From contig NZ_RFFG01000034.1 of the NCBI RefSeq assembly GCF_003696215.1, forward strand, positions 1 to 64,000: DNA of 64,000 nt, written 5' to 3'. The notes under the pieces are model-generated. The model ran no database searches. It was given only the letters and a program-made list of their open reading frames with translations, and was not told where the DNA came from. Of this stretch, positions 1 through 9,569 are shown in pieces. This DNA is from Actinomadura harenae (lineage in GTDB: Bacteria > Actinomycetota > Actinomycetes > Streptosporangiales > Streptosporangiaceae). The position numbers and the translations under genes are program-made. The number at the start of each line of letters is the position of its first letter. Position 1 is the first letter of the stretch.

Positions 1-451
1 CGGGGGCGGGCGGGACGGGCCGTCCGGCGCGCGGGGCGGGCGCCCCGGCCGGACCGGGCGCCGCCGCGGGCACCGTGGAGAGGACCGGTCGCGCGCCGTC
101 ATGGGACGGTCGCGTCTCGTACCGGTCGATGATGGCCGCGTAGTACCGCTGGAAGAGGGCCGCGCCCGCCTGCAGGGCCTCGCTGCGCTGGGCCGCCCGT
201 TGCCGAGCCGCCCGGTCCTGTGCGGCCCCGGCCTGCGCGTTCCCGACCGGGGTGCCGGTGGCGTGGTCCTGGGCCGTGCGCTGGGCGCAGTGGCTCGCGC
301 AGTCCTGTCCGGGAAGGCCGGACGCGCTGGCGGAGCTCTCCGCCGCCGCGGCGGGGCCGCCGGGAAGGGCGGACGCGATGGTCGTGACAAGCCCGAAGAG
401 GCCCGCCAGGAGCATGAGCAGCCTGCGGTGACGTGGCGTTGTGGCGTCCAC
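1..451 (-). CDS. Putative secreted protein, C-terminus cut by window edge
   Basis: Unrecognised. The reading frame runs from a GTG at 451 to the window edge (about 150 residues seen). The N-terminus has a basic stretch (RHRR), a hydrophobic core (LLMLLAGLFGLVTTIASAL) and an Ala-rich end, so a signal peptide with cleavage near residue 37 is likely. The mature part has two cysteines (QDCASHC), an Ala/Gln/Arg-rich segment that looks helical, the string LFQRYYAAIIDRYE, and then a Pro/Ala-rich tail. A second in-frame GTG lies 6 bases upstream, behind a run of G that could serve as ribosome site. The frame is supported by strong GC bias at third codon positions. It is divergent from the BNR-repeat gene. 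Export is inferred with moderate confidence; no function can be given. Confidence 0.6.
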   Translation of the reverse strand, partial: MDATTPRHRRLLMLLAGLFGLVTTIASALPGGPAAAAESSASASGLPGQDCASHCAQRTAQDHATGTPVGNAQAGAAQDRAARQRAAQRSEALQAGAALFQRYYAAIIDRYETRPSHDGARPVLSTVPAAAPGPAGAPAPRAGRPVPPAP

Positions 452-618
452 GCCCACCCCCGTCCGCTCGGTGTCGTCCAGCGCACACCTTAGTAGCGGC
501 CGGGAGCACCGTCCACACGGCCGAGCCCTCCGGCCCGGCGCGGACCCCGGCCAGGTCGGAGGGATCCCCTGCCGTGTCGGGTCTGGACGTGAAGATCCCG
601 TTTCGCTAACTTCCGCGC

Positions 619-1686
619 ATGACTCTGACGCGCATGATCCTTCGATCTCTCCCGGTGGCGGGCCTGGCCGCGGCCACCCTCGCCGCCGGACTCGGCGGCA
701 CGGCCGACGCCGCGCCCCACAAGCCGGGCTCCTCGCTCGGCTGGAAGCTCACCGACACCGGCGTCCAGTCCCGGTTCCGGGGCCTGGCGGCCGTGGACCG
801 GAACACCGCCTGGGCGGCGGGCAGCGGCGGGACCGTCCTGCGCACCGTGAACGGCGGCCGGACGTGGGCGAAGGTCGCCCCGGCGGACGCCGCGGGCCTG
901 GAGTTCCGCGACGTGGAGGCGTTCGACGCCGACAACGCCGTCGTGCTGGCGATCGGCGAAGGCGACGCGTCCCGCGTGTACCGGACGTCCAACGGCGGCC
1001 GCACCTGGACGACCGGGTTCACGAACGGCGACCCGAACGCGTTCTACGACTGCATGACGTTCTTCGACCGGAAGAACGGGCTGGCCGTCAGCGACCCGGT
1101 GGACGGGAAGTTCCGGATCCTGTCGACGGCCGACGGCGGCCGCAGCTGGAAGGTGCTGCCGAACGCCGGGATGCCCGCCGCGCTGCCGGGCGAGGCCGCG
1201 TTCGCCGCCAGCGGCCAGTGCCTGGTCTCGCACGGCGCCCGGGACGCGTGGATCGCGACCGGCGGCGGCGCGAGCTCGCGCGTGTTCCACAGCCGCGACC
1301 GCGGACGCACCTGGACGGTCACGAACGCGCCGCTGCCGAGCGGCGCGGCGGCGGGCGTGTTCGGGCTGGCGTTCCGGGACGCCCGGCACGGCGTCGCGGT
1401 CGGCGGCGACTACCGTCCGGGCGAGGCGTCCCCGAAGGCCGCCGCGACCACGGGCGACGCCGGACGGTCCTGGCGGCTCGCGCCGCGTCCGCCCGCCGAG
1501 TACCGCTCGGGCGTGACGTACGTCGGTCCGCTGCTGCTCGCGGTCGGCCCGACCGGCAGCGACGTGTCCCGCGACAACGGGCGCACCTGGAAGCGTTTCG
1601 ACACGGGCAGCTTCGACACCGTCTCGTGCGCGCACGGGGGTTGCTGGGCGTCCGGTGAGAAGGGCCGGATCGCCCGGATGGGCTAG
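619..1686 (+). CDS. Secreted BNR/YVTN-repeat beta-propeller protein
   Basis: A 355-residue protein with an N-terminal signal peptide (basic start, then GLAAATLAAGLGGTADA, cleavage near residue 31). The mature part carries at least six Asp-box/BNR-type motifs of the form S/T-x-D/N-x-G-R-T/S-W (VNGGRTW, SNGGRTW, ADGGRSW, RDRGRTW, GDAGRSW, RDNGRTW), the hallmark of seven-bladed propellers such as Ycf48-like proteins and bacterial sialidase-like proteins. Sialidase catalytic residues are not evident, so a binding or structural propeller is more likely than an enzyme. It stands alone and is followed directly by a strong hairpin. The family call is firm; ligand and role are unknown. Confidence 0.85.
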   Translation: MTLTRMILRSLPVAGLAAATLAAGLGGTADAAPHKPGSSLGWKLTDTGVQSRFRGLAAVDRNTAWAAGSGGTVLRTVNGGRTWAKVAPADAAGLEFRDVEAFDADNAVVLAIGEGDASRVYRTSNGGRTWTTGFTNGDPNAFYDCMTFFDRKNGLAVSDPVDGKFRILSTADGGRSWKVLPNAGMPAALPGEAAFAASGQCLVSHGARDAWIATGGGASSRVFHSRDRGRTWTVTNAPLPSGAAAGVFGLAFRDARHGVAVGGDYRPGEASPKAAATTGDAGRSWRLAPRPPAEYRSGVTYVGPLLLAVGPTGSDVSRDNGRTWKRFDTGSFDTVSCAHGGCWASGEKGRIARMG

Positions 1687-1697
1687 GAGAAACGGCT

Positions 1698-1727
1698 CGG
1701 CGGGACTCGCGTGGTCGAGTCCCGCCG
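1698..1727 (+). terminator. Hairpin terminator after the BNR-repeat gene
   Basis: A perfect 12-bp stem (CGGCGGGACTCG at 1698-1709 with its complement at 1716-1727) and a 6-base loop begin 11 bases after the stop codon. There is no U-tract, as is usual for actinomycete terminators. Confidence 0.75.
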
Positions 1728-1892
1728 GGCAGGCCGCGTCGGGTCGGTCCATCGATGATGAATCGGGGTAGATGGGGCGATCTGCGTGTCCCTCTCCGGG
1801 GCGAGGCCGCAAATGGTCCCGTGACGGGTGACTTCCCGAGCCTTCGCCGGGAAGGAACGCCGTTAAGGGAGCGGCGATCATCGGGAGGAACC

Positions 1893-4241
1893 GTGAGTGC
1901 GACCGAGACCGAACTGGGCCTGATCGACGCCTACTGGCGCGCGGCGAACTACCTGTCGGCCGGTCAGATCTACCTGATGGCGAACCCGCTGCTGCGCGAG
2001 CCGCTGCGTCCCGGGCACATCAAGCCCCGCCTGCTGGGGCACTGGGGCACCTCGCCCGGCCTGAACCTCTGCTACGTCCACCTCAACCGGGTCATCCGGG
2101 ACCGCGACCTCGACATGATCTACGTCATGGGGCCGGGGCACGGCGGGCCGTCCGCCGTCGCGAACGCCTGGCTCGAGGGCACCTACAGCGAGGTCTACCC
2201 GGAGGTCCCGCAGGACGCGGCGGGCATGGGACGGCTGTTCCGGCAGTTCTCCTTCCCCGGCGGTGTCCCGAGCCACGTCGCGCCGGAGACTCCCGGCTCG
2301 ATCCACGAGGGCGGCGAACTCGGCTACTCGCTCGCGCACGCCTACGGCGCCGCGTTCGACAACCCCGGCCTGGTCGTGGCGTGCATCGTCGGGGACGGCG
2401 AGGCCGAGACCGGGCCGCTCGCCACCAGCTGGCACTCGACCAAGTTCGTGGACCCGGTGCACGACGGCGCGGTGCTGCCCATCCTGGCGCTGAACGGCTA
2501 CAAGATCGCGAACCCGGCGGTGCTCGCCCGGATCCCCGAGGACGAGCTGCGCGCGCTGTTCGAGGGCTGCGGCTACGCGCCGGTCATCGTGTCCGGGGAC
2601 GACCCGGCGCGGGTGCACCGGGAGATGGCCGCCGCGCTCGACGGCGCCCTGGACGAGATCGCGCGGATCCAGCACGCCGCCCGCGAGGAGGGCGCGACCG
2701 GGCGCCCGCGCTGGCCGATGATCATCCTGCGGACGCCGAAGGGCTGGACCGGCCCGAAGGAGGTGGACGGCCTGCCCGTCGAGGGCACCTGGCGGGCGCA
2801 CCAGGTGCCGCTCGCCCGCGTCCGGGAGGACCCGGAGCACCTCGCGCAGCTGGAGGCGTGGCTGCGGTCGTACCGTCCCGAGGAGCTCTTCGACCAGGAC
2901 GGGCGCCCGGCCGCGGCGCTCCGCGGCCTCGCCCCCGCCGGGGACCGCCGGATGAGCGCCAACCCGCACGCCAACGGCGGACGGCTGCTGCGCCCGCTCG
3001 ACCTGCCCGGCTTCCGCGCGCACGCCGTCCGGGTGGACAAGTACGGCACGACGACCGCCGAGGCCACCCGCGTCCTCGGCGGCTACCTGCGGGACGTGGT
3101 GTCCGCCAATCCGGAGAACTTCCGGATCATGGGCCCGGACGAGACGCTCTCCAACCGGCTCGGCGCGGTCTTCGAGGTCACCGACCGGGTCTTCGCGGGC
3201 GAGCGGCTCGGCACCGACGAGCACCAGGCCGCGTCCGGCCGCGTCATGGAGGTGCTGAGCGAGCACCTGTGCCAGGGCTGGCTGGAGGGCTACCTGCTGA
3301 CGGGACGCCACGGCCTCTTCAACACCTACGAGGCGTTCACGCACATCGTGGACGCCATGTTCAACCAGCACGCGAAGTGGCTGAAGGTGAGCCGGGGCCT
3401 GCCCTGGCGGGCGCCGGTCGCGTCGCTGAACTACCTGCTGTCCTCGCACGTCTGGCGGCAGGACCACAACGGCTTCACCCACCAGGACCCCGGGTTCATC
3501 GACGTGGTGATGAACAAGAAGCCCGAGGTCGTCCGGGTCTACCTCCCGCCGGACGCCAACACCCTGCTGTCGGTCGCCGACCACTGCCTGCGCTCCCGCG
3601 ACTACGTGAACGTGGTCGTCGCGGGCAAGCAGCCCGCTCCGGTGTGGCTGCCGATGGACGAGGCCGTCCGGCACTGCGTGCGCGGGATCGGCATCTGGGA
3701 GTGGGCGAGCACCGACGGCGGCGCCGACCCGGACGTCGTGCTCGCCTGCGCGGGCGACGTCCCCACCCTGGAGACGCTCGCCGCCGCCGACCTGCTCCGG
3801 CGGCTGCTGCCCGACCTGCGCGTCCGGGTCGTCAACGTCGTGGACCTCATGCGGCTGCTGCCGCCCGGGGAGCACCCGCACGGCATGCCGGACGCCGAGT
3901 ACGCGTCCCTGTTCACCCCCGACAAACCGGTGATCTTCGCGTTCCACGGCTATCCGTACCTGGTCCACCGGCTCGCCTACCGCCGTCCCGGGCACGACAA
4001 CCTGCACGTGCGCGGGTACAAGGAGGAGGGGACCACGACCACGCCGTTCGACATGGTCATGCTGAACGACCTGGACCGCTACCACCTGGTCATGGACGTC
4101 ATCGACCGCGTCCCCGGCCTCGGCGGGCGCGTCGGGCACATCCGGCAGCGGATGGCGGACACGCGGCTTCGGCTGCGCGCCTACACGCGCGAGCACGGGG
4201 AGGACGCCCCCGAGGTCCGCGACTGGGTCTGGCCGTACTGA
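1893..4241 (+). CDS. xfp: Xylulose-5-phosphate/fructose-6-phosphate phosphoketolase
   Basis: A thiamine-diphosphate enzyme that phosphorolytically cleaves xylulose 5-P (and often fructose 6-P) to acetyl phosphate plus glyceraldehyde 3-P or erythrose 4-P, in the cytosol. The product is 782 residues, near the family length of about 790. The family string HEGGELGYSL lies near residue 137 and the ThDP-binding segment GDGEAETGPLATSWHSTKF near residue 168; the transketolase-like second half includes DEHQAASGRVMEV and HQDPGFIDVV. The start is GTG 1893, 5-8 bases after GGGAGG; the frame is open from an ATG at 1755 but those 46 codons lack homologous character. Acetate kinase follows 27 bases later, so the pair would turn sugar phosphates into acetate plus ATP. 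Confidence 0.95.
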   Translation: MSATETELGLIDAYWRAANYLSAGQIYLMANPLLREPLRPGHIKPRLLGHWGTSPGLNLCYVHLNRVIRDRDLDMIYVMGPGHGGPSAVANAWLEGTYSEVYPEVPQDAAGMGRLFRQFSFPGGVPSHVAPETPGSIHEGGELGYSLAHAYGAAFDNPGLVVACIVGDGEAETGPLATSWHSTKFVDPVHDGAVLPILALNGYKIANPAVLARIPEDELRALFEGCGYAPVIVSGDDPARVHREMAAALDGALDEIARIQHAAREEGATGRPRWPMIILRTPKGWTGPKEVDGLPVEGTWRAHQVPLARVREDPEHLAQLEAWLRSYRPEELFDQDGRPAAALRGLAPAGDRRMSANPHANGGRLLRPLDLPGFRAHAVRVDKYGTTTAEATRVLGGYLRDVVSANPENFRIMGPDETLSNRLGAVFEVTDRVFAGERLGTDEHQAASGRVMEVLSEHLCQGWLEGYLLTGRHGLFNTYEAFTHIVDAMFNQHAKWLKVSRGLPWRAPVASLNYLLSSHVWRQDHNGFTHQDPGFIDVVMNKKPEVVRVYLPPDANTLLSVADHCLRSRDYVNVVVAGKQPAPVWLPMDEAVRHCVRGIGIWEWASTDGGADPDVVLACAGDVPTLETLAAADLLRRLLPDLRVRVVNVVDLMRLLPPGEHPHGMPDAEYASLFTPDKPVIFAFHGYPYLVHRLAYRRPGHDNLHVRGYKEEGTTTTPFDMVMLNDLDRYHLVMDVIDRVPGLGGRVGHIRQRMADTRLRLRAYTREHGEDAPEVRDWVWPY

Positions 4242-4268
4242 ATTCCGGACTGAGGGAGGGGGACGCCG

Positions 4269-5351
4269 ATGCGCGTGCTCACCGTGAACCCCGGGTCCAG
4301 CAGCGTGAAGCTGGCGCTGCTGGACGCCGACGACGAGGTGCTCGTCCATGCCGAGCTGGCGACCGGGGGCGTGGAGCGGGAGGCCGAGCGGGTGCTCGCC
4401 CTCGTCGACCGCATGCCCCGCCCGGACGCCGTGGGCATCCGGTTCGTCCATGGGGGACGGGCCTACACCCACCCGGTCCTGGTGGACGACGAGGTGACCA
4501 AGAGCCTGCACACCCTGATCGACCTCGCGCCGCTGCACCAGCCGCTGTCGCTGTACGCGCTGGGGGAGATGCGGCGCGCGCTGCCGGACGTCCCGGCCGT
4601 GGCCTGCTTCGACACCGCGTTCCACGTCGGCATGCCGGACGCCGCCGCGACCTACGCGGTGCCAGAGGAGTGGCGGGAGCGGTTCGCGATCCGCCGCTAC
4701 GGCTTCCACGGGCTGTCGTTCGCGTACGCGTCGCGCCGCGCGGGCGGGCTCCTGGGACCGCGGCGGCGCATGGTCGTCTGCCATCTCGGCGCGGGCGCGT
4801 CGCTGGCGGCCGTCCTCGACGGGCGGTCGGTCGACACGACCATGGGCTTCACACCGCTCGAAGGGCTGGTGATGGCCACCCGCGCGGGCAGCGTGGACCC
4901 GGGCATCCCGATGTGGCTGCTCCGGCACGGCGTCCCGGCGGAGGAGATCGACGACGCGCTCGAACACCGTTCCGGGCTGCGGGCGCTGGCCGGGACGGGC
5001 GACATGCGGGAGCTGCGGACGCGCGCCGCGGCCGGTGACGAGACGGCGGAGGCGGCGCTCGACGTCTACCACCACGGCCTGCGGAAGTGCGCCGCCGCGA
5101 TGGCCGCCTCGCTCGGCGGGATGGACGCGCTGGTGTTCACCGGGGGTGTCGGGGAGCACGACGCGGAGGCCCGCGCCCGGCTGGCGTCGGACCTGGCGTT
5201 CCTCGGCGTCCGGATCGACCCGTCGGCGAACGAGGACGCGCACGGCGACGCCGTCCTCAGCCCGGCGGGGGGCGAGGTCGGCGTCGCCGTCGTCGGGGCC
5301 CGCGAGGATCTGGAGATCGCCGCGGGCACCCGTGCCGTCCTGACCGGCTAG
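4269..5351 (+). CDS. ackA: Acetate kinase
   Basis: Interconverts acetyl phosphate + ADP and acetate + ATP. The ASKHA-fold family motifs are present: NPGSSSVKLALLD at the N-terminus, DTAFHVGMP, RYGFHGLSFAYAS near residue 142, the nucleotide-binding HLGAGASLAAV and MGFTPLEGLVMATRAG, and FTGGVGEHDAEAR near residue 289. At 360 residues it is shorter than typical acetate kinases (about 400) because inter-motif loops are reduced; no key motif is missing. A ribosome site (GAGGGAGGGG) precedes the ATG. It is the second gene of the phosphoketolase operon. No phosphotransacetylase gene is nearby, so the likely job is ATP recovery from phosphoketolase-made acetyl phosphate. Confidence 0.93.
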   Translation: MRVLTVNPGSSSVKLALLDADDEVLVHAELATGGVEREAERVLALVDRMPRPDAVGIRFVHGGRAYTHPVLVDDEVTKSLHTLIDLAPLHQPLSLYALGEMRRALPDVPAVACFDTAFHVGMPDAAATYAVPEEWRERFAIRRYGFHGLSFAYASRRAGGLLGPRRRMVVCHLGAGASLAAVLDGRSVDTTMGFTPLEGLVMATRAGSVDPGIPMWLLRHGVPAEEIDDALEHRSGLRALAGTGDMRELRTRAAAGDETAEAALDVYHHGLRKCAAAMAASLGGMDALVFTGGVGEHDAEARARLASDLAFLGVRIDPSANEDAHGDAVLSPAGGEVGVAVVGAREDLEIAAGTRAVLTG

Positions 5352-5418
5352 CTCCGGGGAGCGGCGGCCAGGACGGCGGGAACCGGTCGACTCAGTCGAC
5401 CCTGTCGACTCGGACGGC

Positions 5419-7563
5419 TCAGTCGTCCAGGGCGAGGAGCAGGCCCGCGGACCAGCTGAAGTTCGGCGAGTTCAGCTGCGCGCCGGTCAGCGGGTCGTAG
5501 TTCTCGTGCAGCGGGCCGTCGCCGAGCATGCCGGACGCGTTGGCGCGCAGCCGGTCGGCGAGGGTGCGGGCGTCGGCCTGGTAGCCGTAGCCGCGCAGGC
5601 CGGTGAGCGCGAAGTACGCCTGGTCGATCCAGACCGGCCCGCGCCAGTACTTGGTCGACTGGAAGTACGGCGAGCTCTTCGACACCGTCGGGAACGGGAC
5701 CTTGGTCGCGAACTCGTTCGGGTCGACCATCTTGAACCGGACGGCCGCGGCCTGCTGCTTCGAGGCGACACCGGCCCACAGCGGGATCGCGCCCTCGATG
5801 CCGCGTCCGCGCTCGGTGAGGGTCTTCCCACCGTCGGCGGTCATGGCCGTGTCGTAGAAGAAGCCCGACTTGCCGTCGTACATCCGCGCGCGCACGAGAC
5901 CGGCGACCTTGGCGGAGTCCTTCTCGAACTTCGCGGCCTCGGCGTGCTTGCCCAGCTTTCCGGCGATCAGCGCGAGGTAGTGCTTCTCGGCGGCCAGGTA
6001 GGCGTTGAGGTCGACCGACTCCTGGTTGATGGAGTAGCCGACGACCTTGCCGGACGCGTCGGTGTTGGCCAGCATCTTCACGCCGAGCTCCGCGTCGAAG
6101 CGCGGCGCGTTGTCCATGCCGCTCTCCCACGCGGCGGCCTCGAGCTGGTCGTCCGCGGTCGCGTTGGCCGGGTCGACCGTCGCGCCGTACTCGGCGAGCC
6201 CGTTGTGGTCGTGGTCGCGCGTCCGGTACCACCAGTCGTGGTAGGCGACGAGCTTCGGGTACATCTCGCGGAGGAACGAGGCGTCCCGGTCCTTGAGGTA
6301 GACCTGCCAGACCGACCAGGCGGCGAGCGGCGGCTTGCTGTTGCGCTCGTTCCAGTTGCCGCCGCCCTCGGCCGGGGTGTTGTAGAAGATCGCGTCCGGG
6401 ATCATGCCCGCGTCCTGCGGCCGGTCCTTGGACTGGGCGGTGATCTGGTAGTCGAACATCGAGCGGATCTGGTCCCGGGCGAGCGCCGGGTCGAACTTGG
6501 CCGTGCCGACCGCCTGCTTCCAGGTGTCCCAGGACCACAGGCCGCTGAACCACTTGTAGGTGATCGACGGCGTGATCCCGTTGTGGCGGATCGCGCCCGC
6601 CGGGCCGCGCCAGTTCGACACGAGCGTCTCGACGGACTTGACCGCCAGGCGCCGCCGCTCGGCGGGGACGCCGCGGGTCGCCTTGGAGACGTAGCCCTTC
6701 CAGCGGGCGTCGCCCTGGGCCTCGGCGCGCTCGGGCGAACGCAGCAGGCCCGCGACGGCCGGGGTCTCCGCCCGCCGCTCGGCCTCGTCGAAGGTGTAGG
6801 TCTCGGCCCAGGTCAGGGCGCTGGTCGCCTTCGGCTTGACGGTCAGCGGACGCGCCAGGTCGGTGGTGTAGGAGTCACCGGTGACGGTCGTCCGGACCGG
6901 CTCGGCGTGGGTGATCTCGAACCGCTCGGTGCCGTTGGTCAGGTAGCTCCAGGTCTTGCGGACCTTGGCGAAGTCGACCTGGACGCCCTTGCCGGTGGCC
7001 TTGAGGGAGGGGGCGCTCTTCATCGGCTCGGCGTCCGGGCGCAGCAGCTCGCCCGTCCAGCCGACCTGGATCGTCCGGGCCGTCCGGCCGGTGTTCTCGA
7101 CGAACGCGCGGACGAGCGCGGTGTGGGCGCTGCCGAAGCGCAGTTCGAGGGTGAGCCGCAGGCCGTCCAGGTCGTAGACCTGGCGGAGCAGGCCGGGCAG
7201 CGCCGACAGCGCCGGCTTGGCGCCGGACAGGTCGATCTTCCGGCCGTTCTCGCTGAGCTGGACGCGGCTGAACGCCTTGCTCAGCCACCAGGGGTACTCC
7301 TGCGCGATGTACAGCGGGCCGGTGAAGCCGCCGTAGGTCGCCGGGTCCTTGGGCAGGGCGTAGGCGTGCCAGGCGCCGCGGTCGGAGAACACGGAGATGT
7401 CGTTGAACTCCGGCGGCTCGGACGCCGTGGGGGTGCCGCGCATGTCGAGCACGTTGGCGTAGCCGGAGGGCCCGGCCGGGTGGGCGGGCGCCGCGTGCGC
7501 GGGGACCGCCGCGAGGGGGAGCAGAGCGACGACTCCGATGGCGGCGCTCAGGGGCTTGCGCAT
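5419..7563 (-). CDS. Secreted GH63-like (YgjK/MGH1-type) glucosidase
   Basis: A 714-residue exported glycoside hydrolase. The signal peptide is MRKPLSAAIGVVALLPLAAVPAHA. Residues of the (alpha/alpha)6 catalytic domain include WSWDTWKQA, a segment with GMIPDAIFYN, NWNERNSKPPLAAWSVW and AAWESGMDNAPRFD, a pattern shared with E. coli YgjK and other GH63/mannosylglycerate-hydrolase-type proteins; the C-terminus has YWRGPVWIDQAYFAL and SPNFSWSAG. The N-terminal part (about residues 30-290) would be the beta-sandwich domain. The ATG at 7563 has AAGG upstream; an in-frame GTG at 7569 overlaps the stop of the GH42 gene. As last gene of the sugar operon it probably trims an oligosaccharide outside the cell. 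Substrate is not determined. Confidence 0.82.
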   Translation of the reverse strand: MRKPLSAAIGVVALLPLAAVPAHAAPAHPAGPSGYANVLDMRGTPTASEPPEFNDISVFSDRGAWHAYALPKDPATYGGFTGPLYIAQEYPWWLSKAFSRVQLSENGRKIDLSGAKPALSALPGLLRQVYDLDGLRLTLELRFGSAHTALVRAFVENTGRTARTIQVGWTGELLRPDAEPMKSAPSLKATGKGVQVDFAKVRKTWSYLTNGTERFEITHAEPVRTTVTGDSYTTDLARPLTVKPKATSALTWAETYTFDEAERRAETPAVAGLLRSPERAEAQGDARWKGYVSKATRGVPAERRRLAVKSVETLVSNWRGPAGAIRHNGITPSITYKWFSGLWSWDTWKQAVGTAKFDPALARDQIRSMFDYQITAQSKDRPQDAGMIPDAIFYNTPAEGGGNWNERNSKPPLAAWSVWQVYLKDRDASFLREMYPKLVAYHDWWYRTRDHDHNGLAEYGATVDPANATADDQLEAAAWESGMDNAPRFDAELGVKMLANTDASGKVVGYSINQESVDLNAYLAAEKHYLALIAGKLGKHAEAAKFEKDSAKVAGLVRARMYDGKSGFFYDTAMTADGGKTLTERGRGIEGAIPLWAGVASKQQAAAVRFKMVDPNEFATKVPFPTVSKSSPYFQSTKYWRGPVWIDQAYFALTGLRGYGYQADARTLADRLRANASGMLGDGPLHENYDPLTGAQLNSPNFSWSAGLLLALDD

Positions 7564-7565
7564 GA

Positions 7566-9569
7566 TCACCTTGTTTCTGATGCGGGGGTGAGAACCGCCG
7601 CGCCGAGCGGGGGGAGTTCGAGCTCGCCCCGGACGGTCGCGCCGGACAACAGATCAATACCGGACAAACCGCTCACACGCGACACGGTGTCCGTATGGTT
7701 CAGCAGGAACAGGTGGTCGCCGCGCCGGGTCGCCTCGACGCCCTCGGGCGTCGCGTGGACCGGGCCCACGCCCGCCTCGTCCAGGATCCGGCCCAGCGCG
7801 GACGGCAGGTGGCAGCTCAGGTACCAGCCGATCCCCTCACCGTGGACGTTGCGGGTGATCGCCGGCCGTCCGGCCAGCGGGCCCTCGGCGTAGGACGCGA
7901 CGGGCTCGGCGGTCGTGACGTCCAGCCACTCGCTCCACGTCGTCGCCGAGCCCAGGCCCTCGACCCGCACGGACGCGTCGTCGGGGACCGGCCAGAACTC
8001 GTCCACCACGACCCCGAGCGCCTCGCGCAGCGGGGCCGGGTAGCCCCCGAGGTGGATGTGGTCGTGCTCGTCCACGATCCCGGAGAAGAACCCGACGGCC
8101 AGGTGGCCGCCGTCCGCGACGAACCGGGTGAGCCGCTCGGCCGTCTCCGACCGCAGCATGTACAGGTTCGGCGCGAGGACGGCCTTGTACCGCCCGAAGT
8201 CGGCCTCCGGAGGGACGAAGTCGACCGCGATGTTCCGCTTCCACAGCTCCCGGTACCAGGACGCGACCAGCGCCCGCAGCTCCAGCCGCGTGGACGGGTG
8301 GTCCTCCTGCTCCAGCGCCCACCACGAGTCCCAGGACAGGACGATCGCGACGTCGGCCTCGGTGCGGCTGCCCGCGACAGGGCCGAGCTTCGCCAGCTCC
8401 GCCCCGAACCGGACGGTCTCGGCCCAGCCGCGCGACGTCGTCCCGCCGTGGGGGAGCAGCGCGCTGTGGAACTTCTCCGCGCCCGCGCGCGAGGCCCGCC
8501 ACTGGAAGTACATGACGCCGTCCGCGCCGCGCGCGACCGTCTGCAGCGACCACAGCCGGTGCAGGCCCGGACGCTTCGGCACGTTCACCGGACGCCAGCT
8601 CACCGCCGACGGAGCCTGCTCCATCAGCAACCACGGCCGACCGCCCTTGAGCGAGCGCATCAGGTCGTAGTTCATCGCGGCCGTGATGTGCGCCTCGGGG
8701 TCGTGCGGGTCCGGGTAGGCGTCGTCGGAGACGAAGTCCTCCCGCGACGCCCACTTCCAGTAGTCCAGCGCCTTGAACATCGACATGAAGTTCGTGGTCA
8801 CCGGGACGCCGGGGGACACCTCGTCCAGCATGTCCTTCTCGCCCTGGTAGCAGGCGAGCAGGGCGTCCGAGCAGAACCGGCGCCAGTCGAGCGTCTGCGT
8901 CGGGTTGACCGGGCCGGGCGCGTCGCGCGGCGGCTCGATCTCGTCCCACGACCCGTACCGCTGCGACCAGAACGCCGTGCCCCAGGCCGCGTTCAGCGCG
9001 TCCAGGTCCGTGTACCGCCCGCGCAGCCAGCGCCGGAAGTCGGCCGCCGACTCCGCGCAGAAGCACTCGGTGACGTGGTCGCCGTACTCGTTGTGGATGT
9101 GCCACAGCGCGAGCGCCGGGTGGTCCCGGTACCGCTCGGCGATCTTCCGCGCGAGCGTGACCGCCGCCTCCCGGTACACCGGCGAGGACGGGCAGTAGTG
9201 CTGCCGCGACCCGAACTCCAGCCGGACGCCGTCCGACCGCACCGGCAGGACCTCCGGACGCGCCCGCACGAGCCACGCGGGCGGCGACGCCGTCGCCGTG
9301 GCCAGGTCGACCGCGATGCCCTGCCCGTGCAGGAGGTCGAGCAGCCGGTCCAGCCACCCGAAGTCCCACGTGTCCGGGCCGGGCTGGAGCTTGGCCCAGG
9401 AGAAGACGCCGACCGTGATCATGGTGACCCCGGCCTCCTTCATGAGGGCGGCGTCCTCGGCCCACACCTCCTCGGGCCACTGCTCGGGGTTGTAGTCCCC
9501 GCCGTACAGCATCCCGCCGACCCGCGTCAGGGTGCTCTTCCCGCTGTCGGTTCCCGAACCGCCGGTCAT
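7566..9569 (-). CDS. GH42 beta-galactosidase
   Basis: A 667-residue cytosolic glycoside hydrolase family 42 enzyme that would release terminal beta-galactose. Family features are clear: GGDYNPEQWPEEVWAED at the start of the barrel, the acid/base motif HIHNEYGDH (Glu near residue 160), an RYGSWDEIEPPR segment, and the nucleophile motif WLLMEQAPSAVSW (Glu near residue 325). A trimerisation-like domain and a small C-terminal beta domain follow. GH42 proteins are usually 650-690 residues, so it is full length. No signal peptide is present. The ATG overlaps the stop of the upstream permease (ATGA), giving translational coupling. With the importer it implies uptake and intracellular cleavage of a beta-galactoside. 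Confidence 0.93.
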   Translation of the reverse strand: MTGGSGTDSGKSTLTRVGGMLYGGDYNPEQWPEEVWAEDAALMKEAGVTMITVGVFSWAKLQPGPDTWDFGWLDRLLDLLHGQGIAVDLATATASPPAWLVRARPEVLPVRSDGVRLEFGSRQHYCPSSPVYREAAVTLARKIAERYRDHPALALWHIHNEYGDHVTECFCAESAADFRRWLRGRYTDLDALNAAWGTAFWSQRYGSWDEIEPPRDAPGPVNPTQTLDWRRFCSDALLACYQGEKDMLDEVSPGVPVTTNFMSMFKALDYWKWASREDFVSDDAYPDPHDPEAHITAAMNYDLMRSLKGGRPWLLMEQAPSAVSWRPVNVPKRPGLHRLWSLQTVARGADGVMYFQWRASRAGAEKFHSALLPHGGTTSRGWAETVRFGAELAKLGPVAGSRTEADVAIVLSWDSWWALEQEDHPSTRLELRALVASWYRELWKRNIAVDFVPPEADFGRYKAVLAPNLYMLRSETAERLTRFVADGGHLAVGFFSGIVDEHDHIHLGGYPAPLREALGVVVDEFWPVPDDASVRVEGLGSATTWSEWLDVTTAEPVASYAEGPLAGRPAITRNVHGEGIGWYLSCHLPSALGRILDEAGVGPVHATPEGVEATRRGDHLFLLNHTDTVSRVSGLSGIDLLSGATVRGELELPPLGAAVLTPASETR

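Noticed and set aside
1755..1892. Extra N-terminal 46 codons of phosphoketolase.
   Set aside because: They lack family similarity and the GTG at 1893 has a clear ribosome site and the usual distance to the first conserved motif.
1878..5243. A 1,121-codon open frame on the minus strand opposite phosphoketolase and acetate kinase.
   Set aside because: High-GC genes give long antisense frames; this one is Arg/Gly/Val/His-rich without motifs, while the plus strand encodes two well-conserved enzymes.
5385..5401. The GTCGAC palindrome between acetate kinase and the GH63 gene as a terminator.
   Set aside because: An 8-bp arm with a 1-base centre cannot form a good hairpin; it may be incidental.
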